The position numbers and the translations under genes were made by a program. A stretch of DNA of 64,000 bases from Spirosoma lacussanchae (GTDB lineage: Bacteria; Bacteroidota; Bacteroidia; Cytophagales; Spirosomataceae): positions 33,323 through 97,322 of the forward strand of contig NZ_SWJG01000013.1 in NCBI RefSeq assembly GCF_005870035.1, in the 5' to 3' direction. Under the pieces are notes generated by a model, which made no database searches, was not told the origin of the DNA, and saw only the letters and a program-made list of their open reading frames with translations. Numbering within the stretch: the first letter of the stretch is position 1; every line of letters begins with the position of its first letter. Shown here in pieces: positions 16,566 through 26,344 of the stretch.

Positions 16566-17876
16566 ATGAGTCGCTTGTCTAAGGTTTACGGGGTGTTTGC
16601 CCTGTCGCTGGCGCTGTTACTGAACGGTAGTCAGCTCAAGGCGCAGGACTCAGTTGCGGCAGCCGGCGGAGGTCCAGCCACAGCCACACCTGCTGGTGGG
16701 GGTGGTGGCGGAGACGCTGAAAAGGGAAAAACATTGTTCACAAACAACTGTGCGCAATGCCATGCTGTAACTGAAGAAGTAGTTGTTGGACCCGGTTTGA
16801 AAGGAATTCAGCAGCGTGCTCCCAGTAAAGATTGGTTGCATAAATGGATTCGTAACTCATCGGCCCTGATTGCCGCTGGAGATCCATACGCTGTTCAGGT
16901 TTACAACAAGTTCAACAAGATTCAGATGTCGAACTTCCCGAACCTGACGGATGCCGACATCGATGGTATTCTGGCCTACATCGACCAGGCGAGTGCGCCC
17001 GCAACGGCTACCGTTGATGGAGATGGCAAAGCTCAGCCGCGTGGTGGCGGTGGTGCCTCAGCCGAGAACGGTGGTATCAGCTCGAGCCCGTCTAATCTGT
17101 TTACGTTTGTACTCGTTGCGCTGCTGGTTGTCATGCTGCTCGTACTGGGCGTATTACTGGTTATCGTGACGATTCTGTCAAAAGCGGTAACGCCGGTAGC
17201 TGCCGGCGATGGTACACAAACCGTAGCTCCGCTGGGTCAGCGTTTGAAAGAAGGTCTGTCCGGCGCGTTTAACAACCCAACACTCCGCTCCGTTGTTATC
17301 TGGCTGTTTTTGCTGGTCGTCGCAAAAGAGTCGATCGACGGTTTGTATAGTGTTGGTATCCAGCAGGGTTATGCTCCTAAGCAGCCTATTGCTTACTCCC
17401 ACAAGCTACACGCCGGTCAGTACAAGATCGACTGCAACTACTGCCATACGGGTGTGAATAAAGGGAAATCGGCAACGATTCCGGCTGCCAACATTTGTAT
17501 GAACTGCCACGGCGTCATCAAGAAAGAGTCGCCCGAAATCCAGAAAATCTACGCAGCCATCGAGCAGAACCGGCCTATCGAATGGGTTCGGGTACACAAC
17601 CTGCCTGATCTGGCTTACTTCAACCATGCTCAGCACGTAAACGTCGGCAACGTACAATGCCAGACCTGCCACGGCGAGATTGAGAAAATGGAAGTAGTGG
17701 AGCAACGCTCTTCACTGACCATGGGCTGGTGTATTGACTGTCACCGCAAAACGGAAGTCAACACGAAAGACAATGCTTATTACGATAAGCTGGTTGCGTT
17801 GCACCGGAAAGAAAGCAAAGAGCCGCTCAAGGTAGCCAACATTGGTGGTCTGGAGTGTTCCAAATGCCACTATTAA
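16566..17876 (+). CDS. actA: Alternative complex III multiheme cytochrome c subunit ActA, with extra N-terminal cytochrome domain
   Basis: I chose ATG 16566 (436 residues) because it gives a good signal peptide (MSRLSKVYGVFALSLALLLNG, ending KAQ) and lies after the promoter. There are six CXXCH heme sites: Cys62, in a mono-heme cytochrome c domain with GEKGKTLFTNNCAQCH-like context, and Cys290, 311, 365, 389 and 431, the five-heme part typical of ActA. Membrane spans lie between them (about 178-206 and 238-260). ACIII oxidises menaquinol and passes electrons to the oxidase. The ActA first described from Rhodothermus marinus is pentaheme; here an additional heme domain is fused in front. Confidence 0.92.
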   Translation: MSRLSKVYGVFALSLALLLNGSQLKAQDSVAAAGGGPATATPAGGGGGGDAEKGKTLFTNNCAQCHAVTEEVVVGPGLKGIQQRAPSKDWLHKWIRNSSALIAAGDPYAVQVYNKFNKIQMSNFPNLTDADIDGILAYIDQASAPATATVDGDGKAQPRGGGGASAENGGISSSPSNLFTFVLVALLVVMLLVLGVLLVIVTILSKAVTPVAAGDGTQTVAPLGQRLKEGLSGAFNNPTLRSVVIWLFLLVVAKESIDGLYSVGIQQGYAPKQPIAYSHKLHAGQYKIDCNYCHTGVNKGKSATIPAANICMNCHGVIKKESPEIQKIYAAIEQNRPIEWVRVHNLPDLAYFNHAQHVNVGNVQCQTCHGEIEKMEVVEQRSSLTMGWCIDCHRKTEVNTKDNAYYDKLVALHRKESKEPLKVANIGGLECSKCHY

Positions 17877-17903
17877 TCGTTTAACCTGCCGCACAAAATA
17901 CGC

Positions 17904-20900
17904 ATGGAAAATACAACCAAACGGTATTGGAAAGGGGTTGAGGAACTGCGCAATGACGCTACGTTCGTCAAGAACGCCAACAGCGAATTTGCTAATCCCG
18001 ACGAGTCTTCCTCAGACCTTGATGGTCTGCTGGGCGGCTCGAACACCCAACGCCGTGATTTCCTTAAAGCAATGGGTTTTGGCATGGCTGCCGTTTCGCT
18101 GGCGGCCTGTGAGACACCAGTTCATAAAGCTATTCCGTACATCAACAAACCGGAATTTACGTACCCATCTATTTCAGACTACTACGCTTCAACCTTCGTT
18201 GATGGTGGTGATTACGCGGCTATCCTGGTAGAAACCCGCGAAGGTCGGCCCATTAAAATTGAAGGTAACCCGCAGTCAAGCATCTCGAAAGGGGGGACCA
18301 CCGCCCGCGTTCAGGCATCGGTTCTGTCTCTGTATGACATCGACAAGCTGAATGGACCGCGCCGGGGTGATGCCGTCATCGACTGGGCAACCGCCGACCG
18401 CGAGATTATTAATGGTCTGAATACGGTTTCTTCGCGCGGTGGAGCTATTCGCATCGTTACGTCTACGATTTTAAGTCCAGCCACCAAGGCGGTTGTTGCT
18501 GACTTCGTAGCCAAGTACCCGACAGCCCGCCACATCATGTACGATGTGAACTCGGCATTCGGTATAGTCCAGGCCAACCAGGCCTCGTTTGGTAAAGCCG
18601 TTATTCCATCGTACGATTTCGGCAAAGCGCAGACGATCGTTAGCCTGGGAGCCGACTTCCTGGGCACCTGGATTGCTCCGCTGGATTTTGCCCGTCCGTA
18701 TGCACAGGGTCGTAAGATCGGTGCTGTTGGTGGTGGCAAGAAAACGATGTCACGTCACTACCAGTTTGAGACCGGATTGTCGATGACGGGTGCGAACGCC
18801 GATTACCGGGGTACCTATAAACCATCGCAGGAAGGTCTGGTTGCGCTGGCGCTATACAATAAAGTAGCTCAAAAACTGGGTGGTACGGCTGCTGGCTCTG
18901 CTTCTGTCGATGTGCAATATCTGGACAAAGCGGCTACGGATCTGGCCCGCTCACGCGGCCGGGCGCTGGTTGTATCTGGATCCAATGATCCAAACGTTCA
19001 GGTGGTGATAAACGCCCTGAATGGTCTGCTTGGCAGCTACGGCTCCACCATTGATCTCGATACACCACTGAACTACCGGCAGGGTAACGATCAGCAGATG
19101 AATGCGTTCATCGATGATGCGAAAGCGGGTCGGGTAGGAGCTGCTCTGTTTTTCGGTGCTAACCCGGTATACGATCACCCACGTGGTGCCGAACTGGCTG
19201 AAGCCCTGCCGCGGGTAGGTCTCTCCATTTCGTTCGCTGACCGTGCTGATGAGACCGCTTCGGTTTGTAAATACATCACACCGGCTCCGCACTTCCTCGA
19301 GTGCTGGGGCGATGCCGAGCCTAAAGCTGGTCATTACAGCCTGATGCAGCCGGCTATCACGCACATCTTCAAGACGCGCCAGTTTCAGTCGAGTCTACTC
19401 ACTTGGGCAGGTCGGCCAAACGACTTCCAGACGTACCTGAAAAACTACTGGCGTACCAACTATTATCCGCAGGCTTCAGGATTCTCGTCATTTGACGCTT
19501 TCTGGATAAAGTGTCTGCACGATGGCGTTTTTGAGCCCGCTAAGGGTCAGGCCGTTGCTGGTGGTGCTAGCTTTGCAGGTAACCTGGCCCAGGCTGCCGC
19601 TGGCATTGCGCAACGCTACCGGCCAACGACGGGTATCGAGCTGGCCCTGTACGAGAAAGTAAGCATCGGTTCTGGCTCGATGGCTAATAACCCCTGGTTA
19701 CAGGAGATGCCTGATCCGGTTTCTAAAGCCTGCTGGGATAACTACGCAGCCCTGTCGCAGAAAACGGCCAACGATATGGGCGTTGCGCAAAACGACTTGG
19801 TGACGGTTACTGTAAACGGCAAGTCGATTGAATTACCCGTGCTGGTACAACCCGGTCAGGCCGACAACACCGTATCGGTAGCCATCGGTTATGGCCGTGA
19901 AAAAGCGGGTAAAGCGGGCAACAGTGTTGGTAAGAACGCCTTCCCGCTCGCCAGCCTGACCAACGGATACCTGAACTTCTCAGCGGTTGGCGCCAAAGTT
20001 GAAAAAGCAAGTGGTAAGCGTGAGATTGCGCAGACGCAAACCCACGACACCGTAATGGGTCGCCGGGCGGTCGTGCAGGAAGCCAAGCTGACCGACTACG
20101 TCAAGAATCCGATGGCCGGTCGGTATACACCTAAGGTTGAAACGTCCGAAGGGCCAACCGATCCGACCAACATCACTCTCTGGCACGGCTACGGTAAGCC
20201 TAACCATTCATGGGGTATGGTCATTGACCTGAACTCCTGTATCGGTTGTAATGCCTGCGTGATCGGTTGTCAGTCGGAGAACAACATCCAGGTAGTAGGC
20301 CGCGACGAAGTAATCATGCGTCGTGAAATGCACTGGATTCGGATTGACCGTTACTACAGCAGCGACGCTGACGCTGAAGATGTAAAAGCACTGGAAGTAG
20401 CTTCGGCCAATCCCGAAGTAACATTCCAGCCTATGCTTTGCCAGCACTGCAGCAACGCTCCCTGCGAAACGGTATGTCCTGTTCTGGCTACGACCCACAG
20501 CACTGAGGGTCTCAACCAGATGACCTACAACCGTTGTATCGGTACCCGTTACTGCGCTAACAACTGTCCTTATAAAGTACGCCGTTTCAACTGGTTCAAG
20601 TACTTCGATAACGATAACTTCGATTATCATTTCAACAATGACCTTGGTAAGATGGTCATCAACCCGGATGTTACAGTTCGGTCACGGGGGGTAATCGAGA
20701 AGTGTTCGTTCTGCGTGCAGCGGATTCAGGAAGGCAAACTGACGGCCAAGAAAGAGCGTCGTCGACCCATGCCGGATGAAATCCAGACTGCCTGTGCGCA
20801 GGCCTGCCCAACCGACGCCATTATTTTCGGCGACATGAACAACCCCGAAAGCACCATTTCCAAAACGCTGGAAGTAGAGATGAAGGGTCGGGCTTTCCAC

Positions 20901-21005
20901 GTACTGGAGGAAATCAACGTGAGACCGCAAATCTCGTACCTGACAAAAATCCGCAACAAGGACGAAGAGCCCAAGCAGGAAACCCGTCAGGAATCACAAG
21001 CCTAA
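17904..21005 (+). CDS. actB: Alternative complex III iron-sulfur subunit ActB (molybdopterin-oxidoreductase-like plus ferredoxin domain)
   Basis: A 1033-residue protein. Near residue 50 there is a twin-arginine-like lipoprotein signal (RRDFLKAMGFGMAAVSLAAC). The large middle part resembles molybdopterin oxidoreductases, although the ACIII subunit is known to carry no molybdopterin. From about residue 770 a ferredoxin-like domain carries four cysteine groups: CIGCNACVIGCQ, CQHCSNAPCETVCP, CIGTRYCANNCP with CSFCVQR, and CAQACPTDA. It would hold iron-sulfur clusters on the periplasmic side, passing electrons toward the ActA and ActE hemes. It starts 27 bp after actA. Confidence 0.95.
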   Translation: MENTTKRYWKGVEELRNDATFVKNANSEFANPDESSSDLDGLLGGSNTQRRDFLKAMGFGMAAVSLAACETPVHKAIPYINKPEFTYPSISDYYASTFVDGGDYAAILVETREGRPIKIEGNPQSSISKGGTTARVQASVLSLYDIDKLNGPRRGDAVIDWATADREIINGLNTVSSRGGAIRIVTSTILSPATKAVVADFVAKYPTARHIMYDVNSAFGIVQANQASFGKAVIPSYDFGKAQTIVSLGADFLGTWIAPLDFARPYAQGRKIGAVGGGKKTMSRHYQFETGLSMTGANADYRGTYKPSQEGLVALALYNKVAQKLGGTAAGSASVDVQYLDKAATDLARSRGRALVVSGSNDPNVQVVINALNGLLGSYGSTIDLDTPLNYRQGNDQQMNAFIDDAKAGRVGAALFFGANPVYDHPRGAELAEALPRVGLSISFADRADETASVCKYITPAPHFLECWGDAEPKAGHYSLMQPAITHIFKTRQFQSSLLTWAGRPNDFQTYLKNYWRTNYYPQASGFSSFDAFWIKCLHDGVFEPAKGQAVAGGASFAGNLAQAAAGIAQRYRPTTGIELALYEKVSIGSGSMANNPWLQEMPDPVSKACWDNYAALSQKTANDMGVAQNDLVTVTVNGKSIELPVLVQPGQADNTVSVAIGYGREKAGKAGNSVGKNAFPLASLTNGYLNFSAVGAKVEKASGKREIAQTQTHDTVMGRRAVVQEAKLTDYVKNPMAGRYTPKVETSEGPTDPTNITLWHGYGKPNHSWGMVIDLNSCIGCNACVIGCQSENNIQVVGRDEVIMRREMHWIRIDRYYSSDADAEDVKALEVASANPEVTFQPMLCQHCSNAPCETVCPVLATTHSTEGLNQMTYNRCIGTRYCANNCPYKVRRFNWFKYFDNDNFDYHFNNDLGKMVINPDVTVRSRGVIEKCSFCVQRIQEGKLTAKKERRRPMPDEIQTACAQACPTDAIIFGDMNNPESTISKTLEVEMKGRAFHVLEEINVRPQISYLTKIRNKDEEPKQETRQESQA

Positions 21006-21018
21006 ATCACAAGCATGG

Positions 21019-21104
21019 TTTACGATTGACGAATTACGAGCTGAGTAAAACAACGTAATTCCACAAATTGTAAATCGTACATCGTCAATCGTACCTCGTA
21101 AATA
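21019..21104. repeat. Imperfect inverted and direct repeats between actB and actC
   Basis: TTTACGATTGACGAATTACGAG at the left (21019-21040 region) is nearly repeated in reverse in 21071-21104, where CGTACATCGTCAATCGTACC and CTCGTAAATA also repeat the unit ATCGTAAA in tandem. It is AT-rich and lies inside the operon. The function is unknown. Confidence 0.55.
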
Positions 21105-21114
21105 CAGTAAGTAT

Positions 21115-22545
<1,431 letters not shown>

Positions 22546-22556
22546 TTGAATAGTTA

Positions 22557-22600
22557 AGCCTTCAGGCTTTTTCATCCTGGTGATGAAAGGCCTGAAGGCT
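22557..22600 (+). promoter_or_regulatory. Hairpin between actC and actD
   Basis: Arms at 22557-22575 and 22583-22600 pair almost completely around a 7-base loop. No T-run follows and the genes clearly continue, so it may be an RNA-processing or stability site, or a weak attenuator, rather than a terminator. Confidence 0.6.
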
Positions 22601-22626
22601 CAAGCAGAAACAGACCAATAAAAAGT

Positions 22627-23160
22627 ATGTCAGACGTAAATGGTAGCGGTAAGTTTCTAGTCGGCATCTATGACGATGACGATGTAGTTCTGAAAGCCGT
22701 TAGAGATGTAAAAAAAGCGGGTGTTCGAATCCACGAAGTATATAGCCCATTCCCGATCCACGGACTGGACGTTGCTCTCGGTCACCCACGCAGTCGGTTA
22801 GGCATTGCCGCTTTCCTGTTCGGTCTGTCCGGTACTCTTACTGCCCTGACCCTGACTGCCTACACCGAAAGCTTTGACTGGCCTATGATTGTAGGTGGTA
22901 AAGATTCGTACTCGCCTGTGGTATACGTACCGGTAATTTTTGAGCTGACGGTACTTTTCTGCGCCCTGGGCATGGTAGGTACTTTCCTGGTTTCGAATGG
23001 TCTCGGTCCCACAGTGAAGCCGCTCATGTACGATTTACGCACAACAGACAACAAGTTTGCGATGGCTATTGATCTTAGCAAAAACAACCTTGTTGAAGGC
23101 GACATTGAACAGATTCTGAAAAATTCAGGAGCTGCCGAAGTTAACGTTAAGCAGTTCTGA
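22627..23160 (+). CDS. actD: Alternative complex III subunit ActD (DUF3341)
   Basis: A 177-residue protein with the DUF3341 features: a small cytoplasmic N-terminal domain (KFLVGIYDDDDVVLKAVRDVKKAGVRIHEVYSPFPIHGLD) followed by two membrane spans (about 61-83 and 97-123) separated by TESFDWPMIVGGKDSYSP. In ACIII it is a membrane-anchored subunit without cofactors. The gene is between actC and actE as in other Bacteroidota and in Rhodothermus. Confidence 0.94.
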   Translation: MSDVNGSGKFLVGIYDDDDVVLKAVRDVKKAGVRIHEVYSPFPIHGLDVALGHPRSRLGIAAFLFGLSGTLTALTLTAYTESFDWPMIVGGKDSYSPVVYVPVIFELTVLFCALGMVGTFLVSNGLGPTVKPLMYDLRTTDNKFAMAIDLSKNNLVEGDIEQILKNSGAAEVNVKQF

Positions 23161-23168
23161 TTCGAACA

Positions 23169-23780
23169 ATGAGCAAGATTACGAAACATAGAAGCGTGGC
23201 TGCCATCGCTATGGTCGGTCTCATCATTGCAGGCTCGGCCTGTAAGCGTGGGCATGACGATACGAATGTTGAATTCGCTCCGCAGATGTATGATGCTGTT
23301 GGGTATGAGCCCTATCGGCAAATCCGTCCCAACACGATAAACCCGGAAGGACTGAATATGCGTCTGCCCGCCCGGGGCACGGTTGCGCGACCCAACTACC
23401 ATACTCAGTTCGGAACTGGTGACAGCGCCACAACCGACCTGATGATTTACAACATCCCCAAAGACAGCATTGGGCTGGCAGAACGCGTATTGACAAACCC
23501 TATACTCGAAACGGAGAAAACGCTTGAGGAAGGTAAGGTCCTGTATGGCCGCTACTGCATCCACTGCCATGGTGAAGGTGGTAAAGGTGACGGGCTGGTT
23601 GGTAAGGAATACAAAGGTGTTCCCAGCTACTCAGCCGACGCTTACAAGACCATGAATGACGGACATATTTTTCATGTCATCACCCATGGTAAAGGGCGTA
23701 TGTGGCCCCATGGATCGCAGATGACGCCTGAAGAACGCTGGAAGATTGTACAGTACGTACACAAACTACAACAAGGATAA
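23169..23780 (+). CDS. actE: Alternative complex III mono-heme cytochrome c subunit ActE
   Basis: A 203-residue lipoprotein (signal ending AGSAC, Cys25) with one heme-binding motif CIHCHGEGGKGDG and a later Met likely to serve as the axial ligand (GRMWPHGSQMTPEERW). It carries electrons on the periplasmic side. It begins eight bases after actD. The N-terminal region LPARGTVARP matches other ActE proteins. Confidence 0.94.
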   Translation: MSKITKHRSVAAIAMVGLIIAGSACKRGHDDTNVEFAPQMYDAVGYEPYRQIRPNTINPEGLNMRLPARGTVARPNYHTQFGTGDSATTDLMIYNIPKDSIGLAERVLTNPILETEKTLEEGKVLYGRYCIHCHGEGGKGDGLVGKEYKGVPSYSADAYKTMNDGHIFHVITHGKGRMWPHGSQMTPEERWKIVQYVHKLQQG

Positions 23781-23868
23781 TTTGATTGTTCCGCTTTCAA
23801 CGCAGGCTTTGATCTACTGTACATACCTGCTTTTCTGAAACGCGAACCGAAAACTTATAACTATAAGA

Positions 23869-25179
23869 ATGGCATCGGCTCACGCAATACCGTCGCTAGA
23901 CGAACAATTCGAATTTACAGCAGAGTCCAAACGTCGCTTACTGATCGGCATTGGAGCCGGTGTTGCGTTGGTGGCAATCGGCGCTTATTTACTGGCTTCA
24001 GGAGTTGGTGAACACGGTACCCATGAAGTCGTTCATGGTACGGGCGCCAGCGAAGGTCATGATGGCGGCCACCATGCGTACAAATGGACTAACCGCCTGT
24101 GGGCAAACGTTTGGTTAAACGCTATCTATTTTACAGGTGCATCGGTAATCGGGATGTTCTTTATCTCGTACAACTATCTGGCTCAGGCCGGCTGGTCATC
24201 TGCTTTCAAGCGTATTCCCGAAGCGCTACCTGCTTACCTTCCTTTTATGGGAGTTGTGGTGCTGGCTGTTTTCTTTATTGCTGGTCATGATCTGTTCCAC
24301 TGGACTCATGAAGGGCTATACGATAAAGCTAGTCCAGACTATGATCCGATCATTGCCGGTAAACAGGGCTTTCTAAATACGCCCTTCTATTTGATTCGGG
24401 TCGTTCTGTACTTTGTGCTATGGTACGTGCTGTGGCGTATGCTTCGTAATTTCTCTCTGCAGGAAGATCTCCATGGCGGTACCGAATACTACGAGAAGAG
24501 TATCAAGTTTGGAACCGCATTTCTGGTTGTGTTTGCCGTTACATCGTCGACCTCAGCCTGGGATTTCGTGATGTCGATTGATACTCACTGGTTCAGCACC
24601 ATGTTCGGTTGGTATACACTGGCTAGCTGGCACGTAACAGGTCTGGCTATCATTACACTGACGGTAGTTACGCTGAAGGAACGTGGGTATCTGCAAATTG
24701 TGAACGATAGTCACCTGCATGACCTGGGTAAGTTCATGTTTGCGTTCAGTATCTTCTGGACCTATGTCTGGTTTGCGCAGTTTATGCTGATTTATTACGC
24801 CAACTTACCTGAAGAAACGATCTATTACCGGGAGCGTTTCAGTGGTTATGGTGGTATCTACAAAGCGCCATTTTTTATAAACATCCTGTTAAACTTTGTC
24901 TTTCCATTCCTTGTTCTGATGACAAGGGACGCCAAGCGTACGTACATCTTCCTGAAGCTGGCCGCCTGGGGTATTATCGTTGGCCACTACTTTGATTTCT
25001 ACGTGAATATCATGCCAGGAACAGTTGGCGAACACGCTGGTTTTGGTCCGATCGAGTTTGGGATGATTCTCATTTTCGCCTGCGGATTTATGTGGTCCAT
25101 TTCAACCCAGCTGACGAAGGCTAACCTGATTGCCAAGAATCACCCGATGCTGGAAGAAACCCTGCACCACGACATTTAA
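23869..25179 (+). CDS. actF: Alternative complex III membrane subunit ActF (quinol:cytochrome c oxidoreductase, subunit 2)
   Basis: A 436-residue protein related to ActC but more divergent, with about ten membrane spans. The stretches SSTSAWDFVMSIDTHWFSTMFGWYTLASWHVTG and LGKFMFAFSIFWTYVWFAQFMLIYYANLPEE are typical. An N-terminal loop rich in His and Gly (EHGTHEVVHGTGASEGHDGGHH) follows the first span. It completes the six-gene ACIII set and precedes the oxidase by 18 bp. Confidence 0.95.
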   Translation: MASAHAIPSLDEQFEFTAESKRRLLIGIGAGVALVAIGAYLLASGVGEHGTHEVVHGTGASEGHDGGHHAYKWTNRLWANVWLNAIYFTGASVIGMFFISYNYLAQAGWSSAFKRIPEALPAYLPFMGVVVLAVFFIAGHDLFHWTHEGLYDKASPDYDPIIAGKQGFLNTPFYLIRVVLYFVLWYVLWRMLRNFSLQEDLHGGTEYYEKSIKFGTAFLVVFAVTSSTSAWDFVMSIDTHWFSTMFGWYTLASWHVTGLAIITLTVVTLKERGYLQIVNDSHLHDLGKFMFAFSIFWTYVWFAQFMLIYYANLPEETIYYRERFSGYGGIYKAPFFINILLNFVFPFLVLMTRDAKRTYIFLKLAAWGIIVGHYFDFYVNIMPGTVGEHAGFGPIEFGMILIFACGFMWSISTQLTKANLIAKNHPMLEETLHHDI

Positions 25180-25197
25180 CGATTAAACTTTCTGATC

Positions 25198-26319
25198 ATG
25201 GTTTATATAGTCGCTCTGTTATCGGTTATATTCCTGGGGCTGGCCGTATTGGTTATATCCAGAATGGCAGCTGTTGTTAAAAGCACCAGAGGGCCAGTTG
25301 AAGAAGGACGCATAGGAATGAGCAATCGCGTCAACGCTGCTCTGTTCATGGTCTTCTTCGTTGTAGGATTAGTTGGGGCAGTCTGGTCGTTCTGGTATGC
25401 ATCGGACTTCTTCCTGCCTGAAGCTTCGTCTCCACATGGTCGCCGGACTGACTTTCTGTTCTGGCTCTCTATGGCCATTATTACGGTCGCGTTCTTAGTT
25501 ACCAATGCTCTGTTGTTTTTCTTCGCCTGGCGCTATCAGCACCGCGAAGGATACAAGGCGGCATATTATCCGGAAAACCATAAGCTCGAACTGATCTGGA
25601 CCGTTATTCCGGCGGTTGTGATGGCAATTCTGGTGTTTACAGGCTGGCGTGCATGGCGGGACATCATGTCCGAGGCTCCTGCCGATGCTCAAGTGTTTGA
25701 AATTGTAGGAAAGCAGTTTAACTGGATTGTTCGTTACCCGGGCGTTGATGATAACAAGCTGGGTGCTTACAACTATAAACTGATTGATAATAGTAACGAT
25801 ACAGGTATCGATTATACAGACCAGGCCTCTTTTGACGACTTTACATCGACAACGGAGTTGCACATCCCTGTAAATAAACCTGTATTGCTGAAGATCCGGG
25901 CACGGGACGTATTGCACAGCGTGTTTATTCCGCATCTGCGGGTAAAAATGGATGCTGTGCCAGGTATGCCAACACGCTTCTGGTTTGTGGCGGACAAAAC
26001 CACCGACGAGATGCGGAATATAACAGGTAATCAGGATTTCGGTTACGAGATTGCCTGTACTGAAGTTTGCGGACGCGGCCACTTTTCGATGCGTATCCGG
26101 TTAGTAGTAGAAGATGAAGCTTCCTGGCAGGCATGGTGTAAAGAGCAGAAGCCTTTGCTGTCATCAACGCCTGAACTGGCAGCCCGTATACCTGCTAATC
26201 TGAAAGCAAAAGCGGCCAAATATTTGCCGGCTGATGCGCCTGCTGCTCCCGCAGACAGCACAACAGCCTCCACTCAACAGGGCGGTGGTGTTTCAATAGC
26301 CCGGACCACAATCCGTTAA
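25198..26319 (+). CDS. coxB: Cytochrome c oxidase subunit II
   Basis: A 373-residue protein with three N-terminal hydrophobic spans (about 2-22, 48-68 and 89-113, plus WTVIPAVVMAILVFTG near 136), one more than the usual two, followed by the periplasmic cupredoxin domain. The CuA ligands are all present: His in VLHSVFIPHLRVKMD and the motif CTEVCGRGHFSM (Cys, Glu, Cys, His, Met). It takes electrons from a c-type heme and passes them to subunit I. Downstream of actF and upstream of coxA, matching the ACIII-oxidase supercomplex known in Flavobacterium and Rhodothermus. Confidence 0.96.
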   Translation: MVYIVALLSVIFLGLAVLVISRMAAVVKSTRGPVEEGRIGMSNRVNAALFMVFFVVGLVGAVWSFWYASDFFLPEASSPHGRRTDFLFWLSMAIITVAFLVTNALLFFFAWRYQHREGYKAAYYPENHKLELIWTVIPAVVMAILVFTGWRAWRDIMSEAPADAQVFEIVGKQFNWIVRYPGVDDNKLGAYNYKLIDNSNDTGIDYTDQASFDDFTSTTELHIPVNKPVLLKIRARDVLHSVFIPHLRVKMDAVPGMPTRFWFVADKTTDEMRNITGNQDFGYEIACTEVCGRGHFSMRIRLVVEDEASWQAWCKEQKPLLSSTPELAARIPANLKAKAAKYLPADAPAAPADSTTASTQQGGGVSIARTTIR

Positions 26320-26344
26320 TCTTTAGACAACAAACCAAAATACT

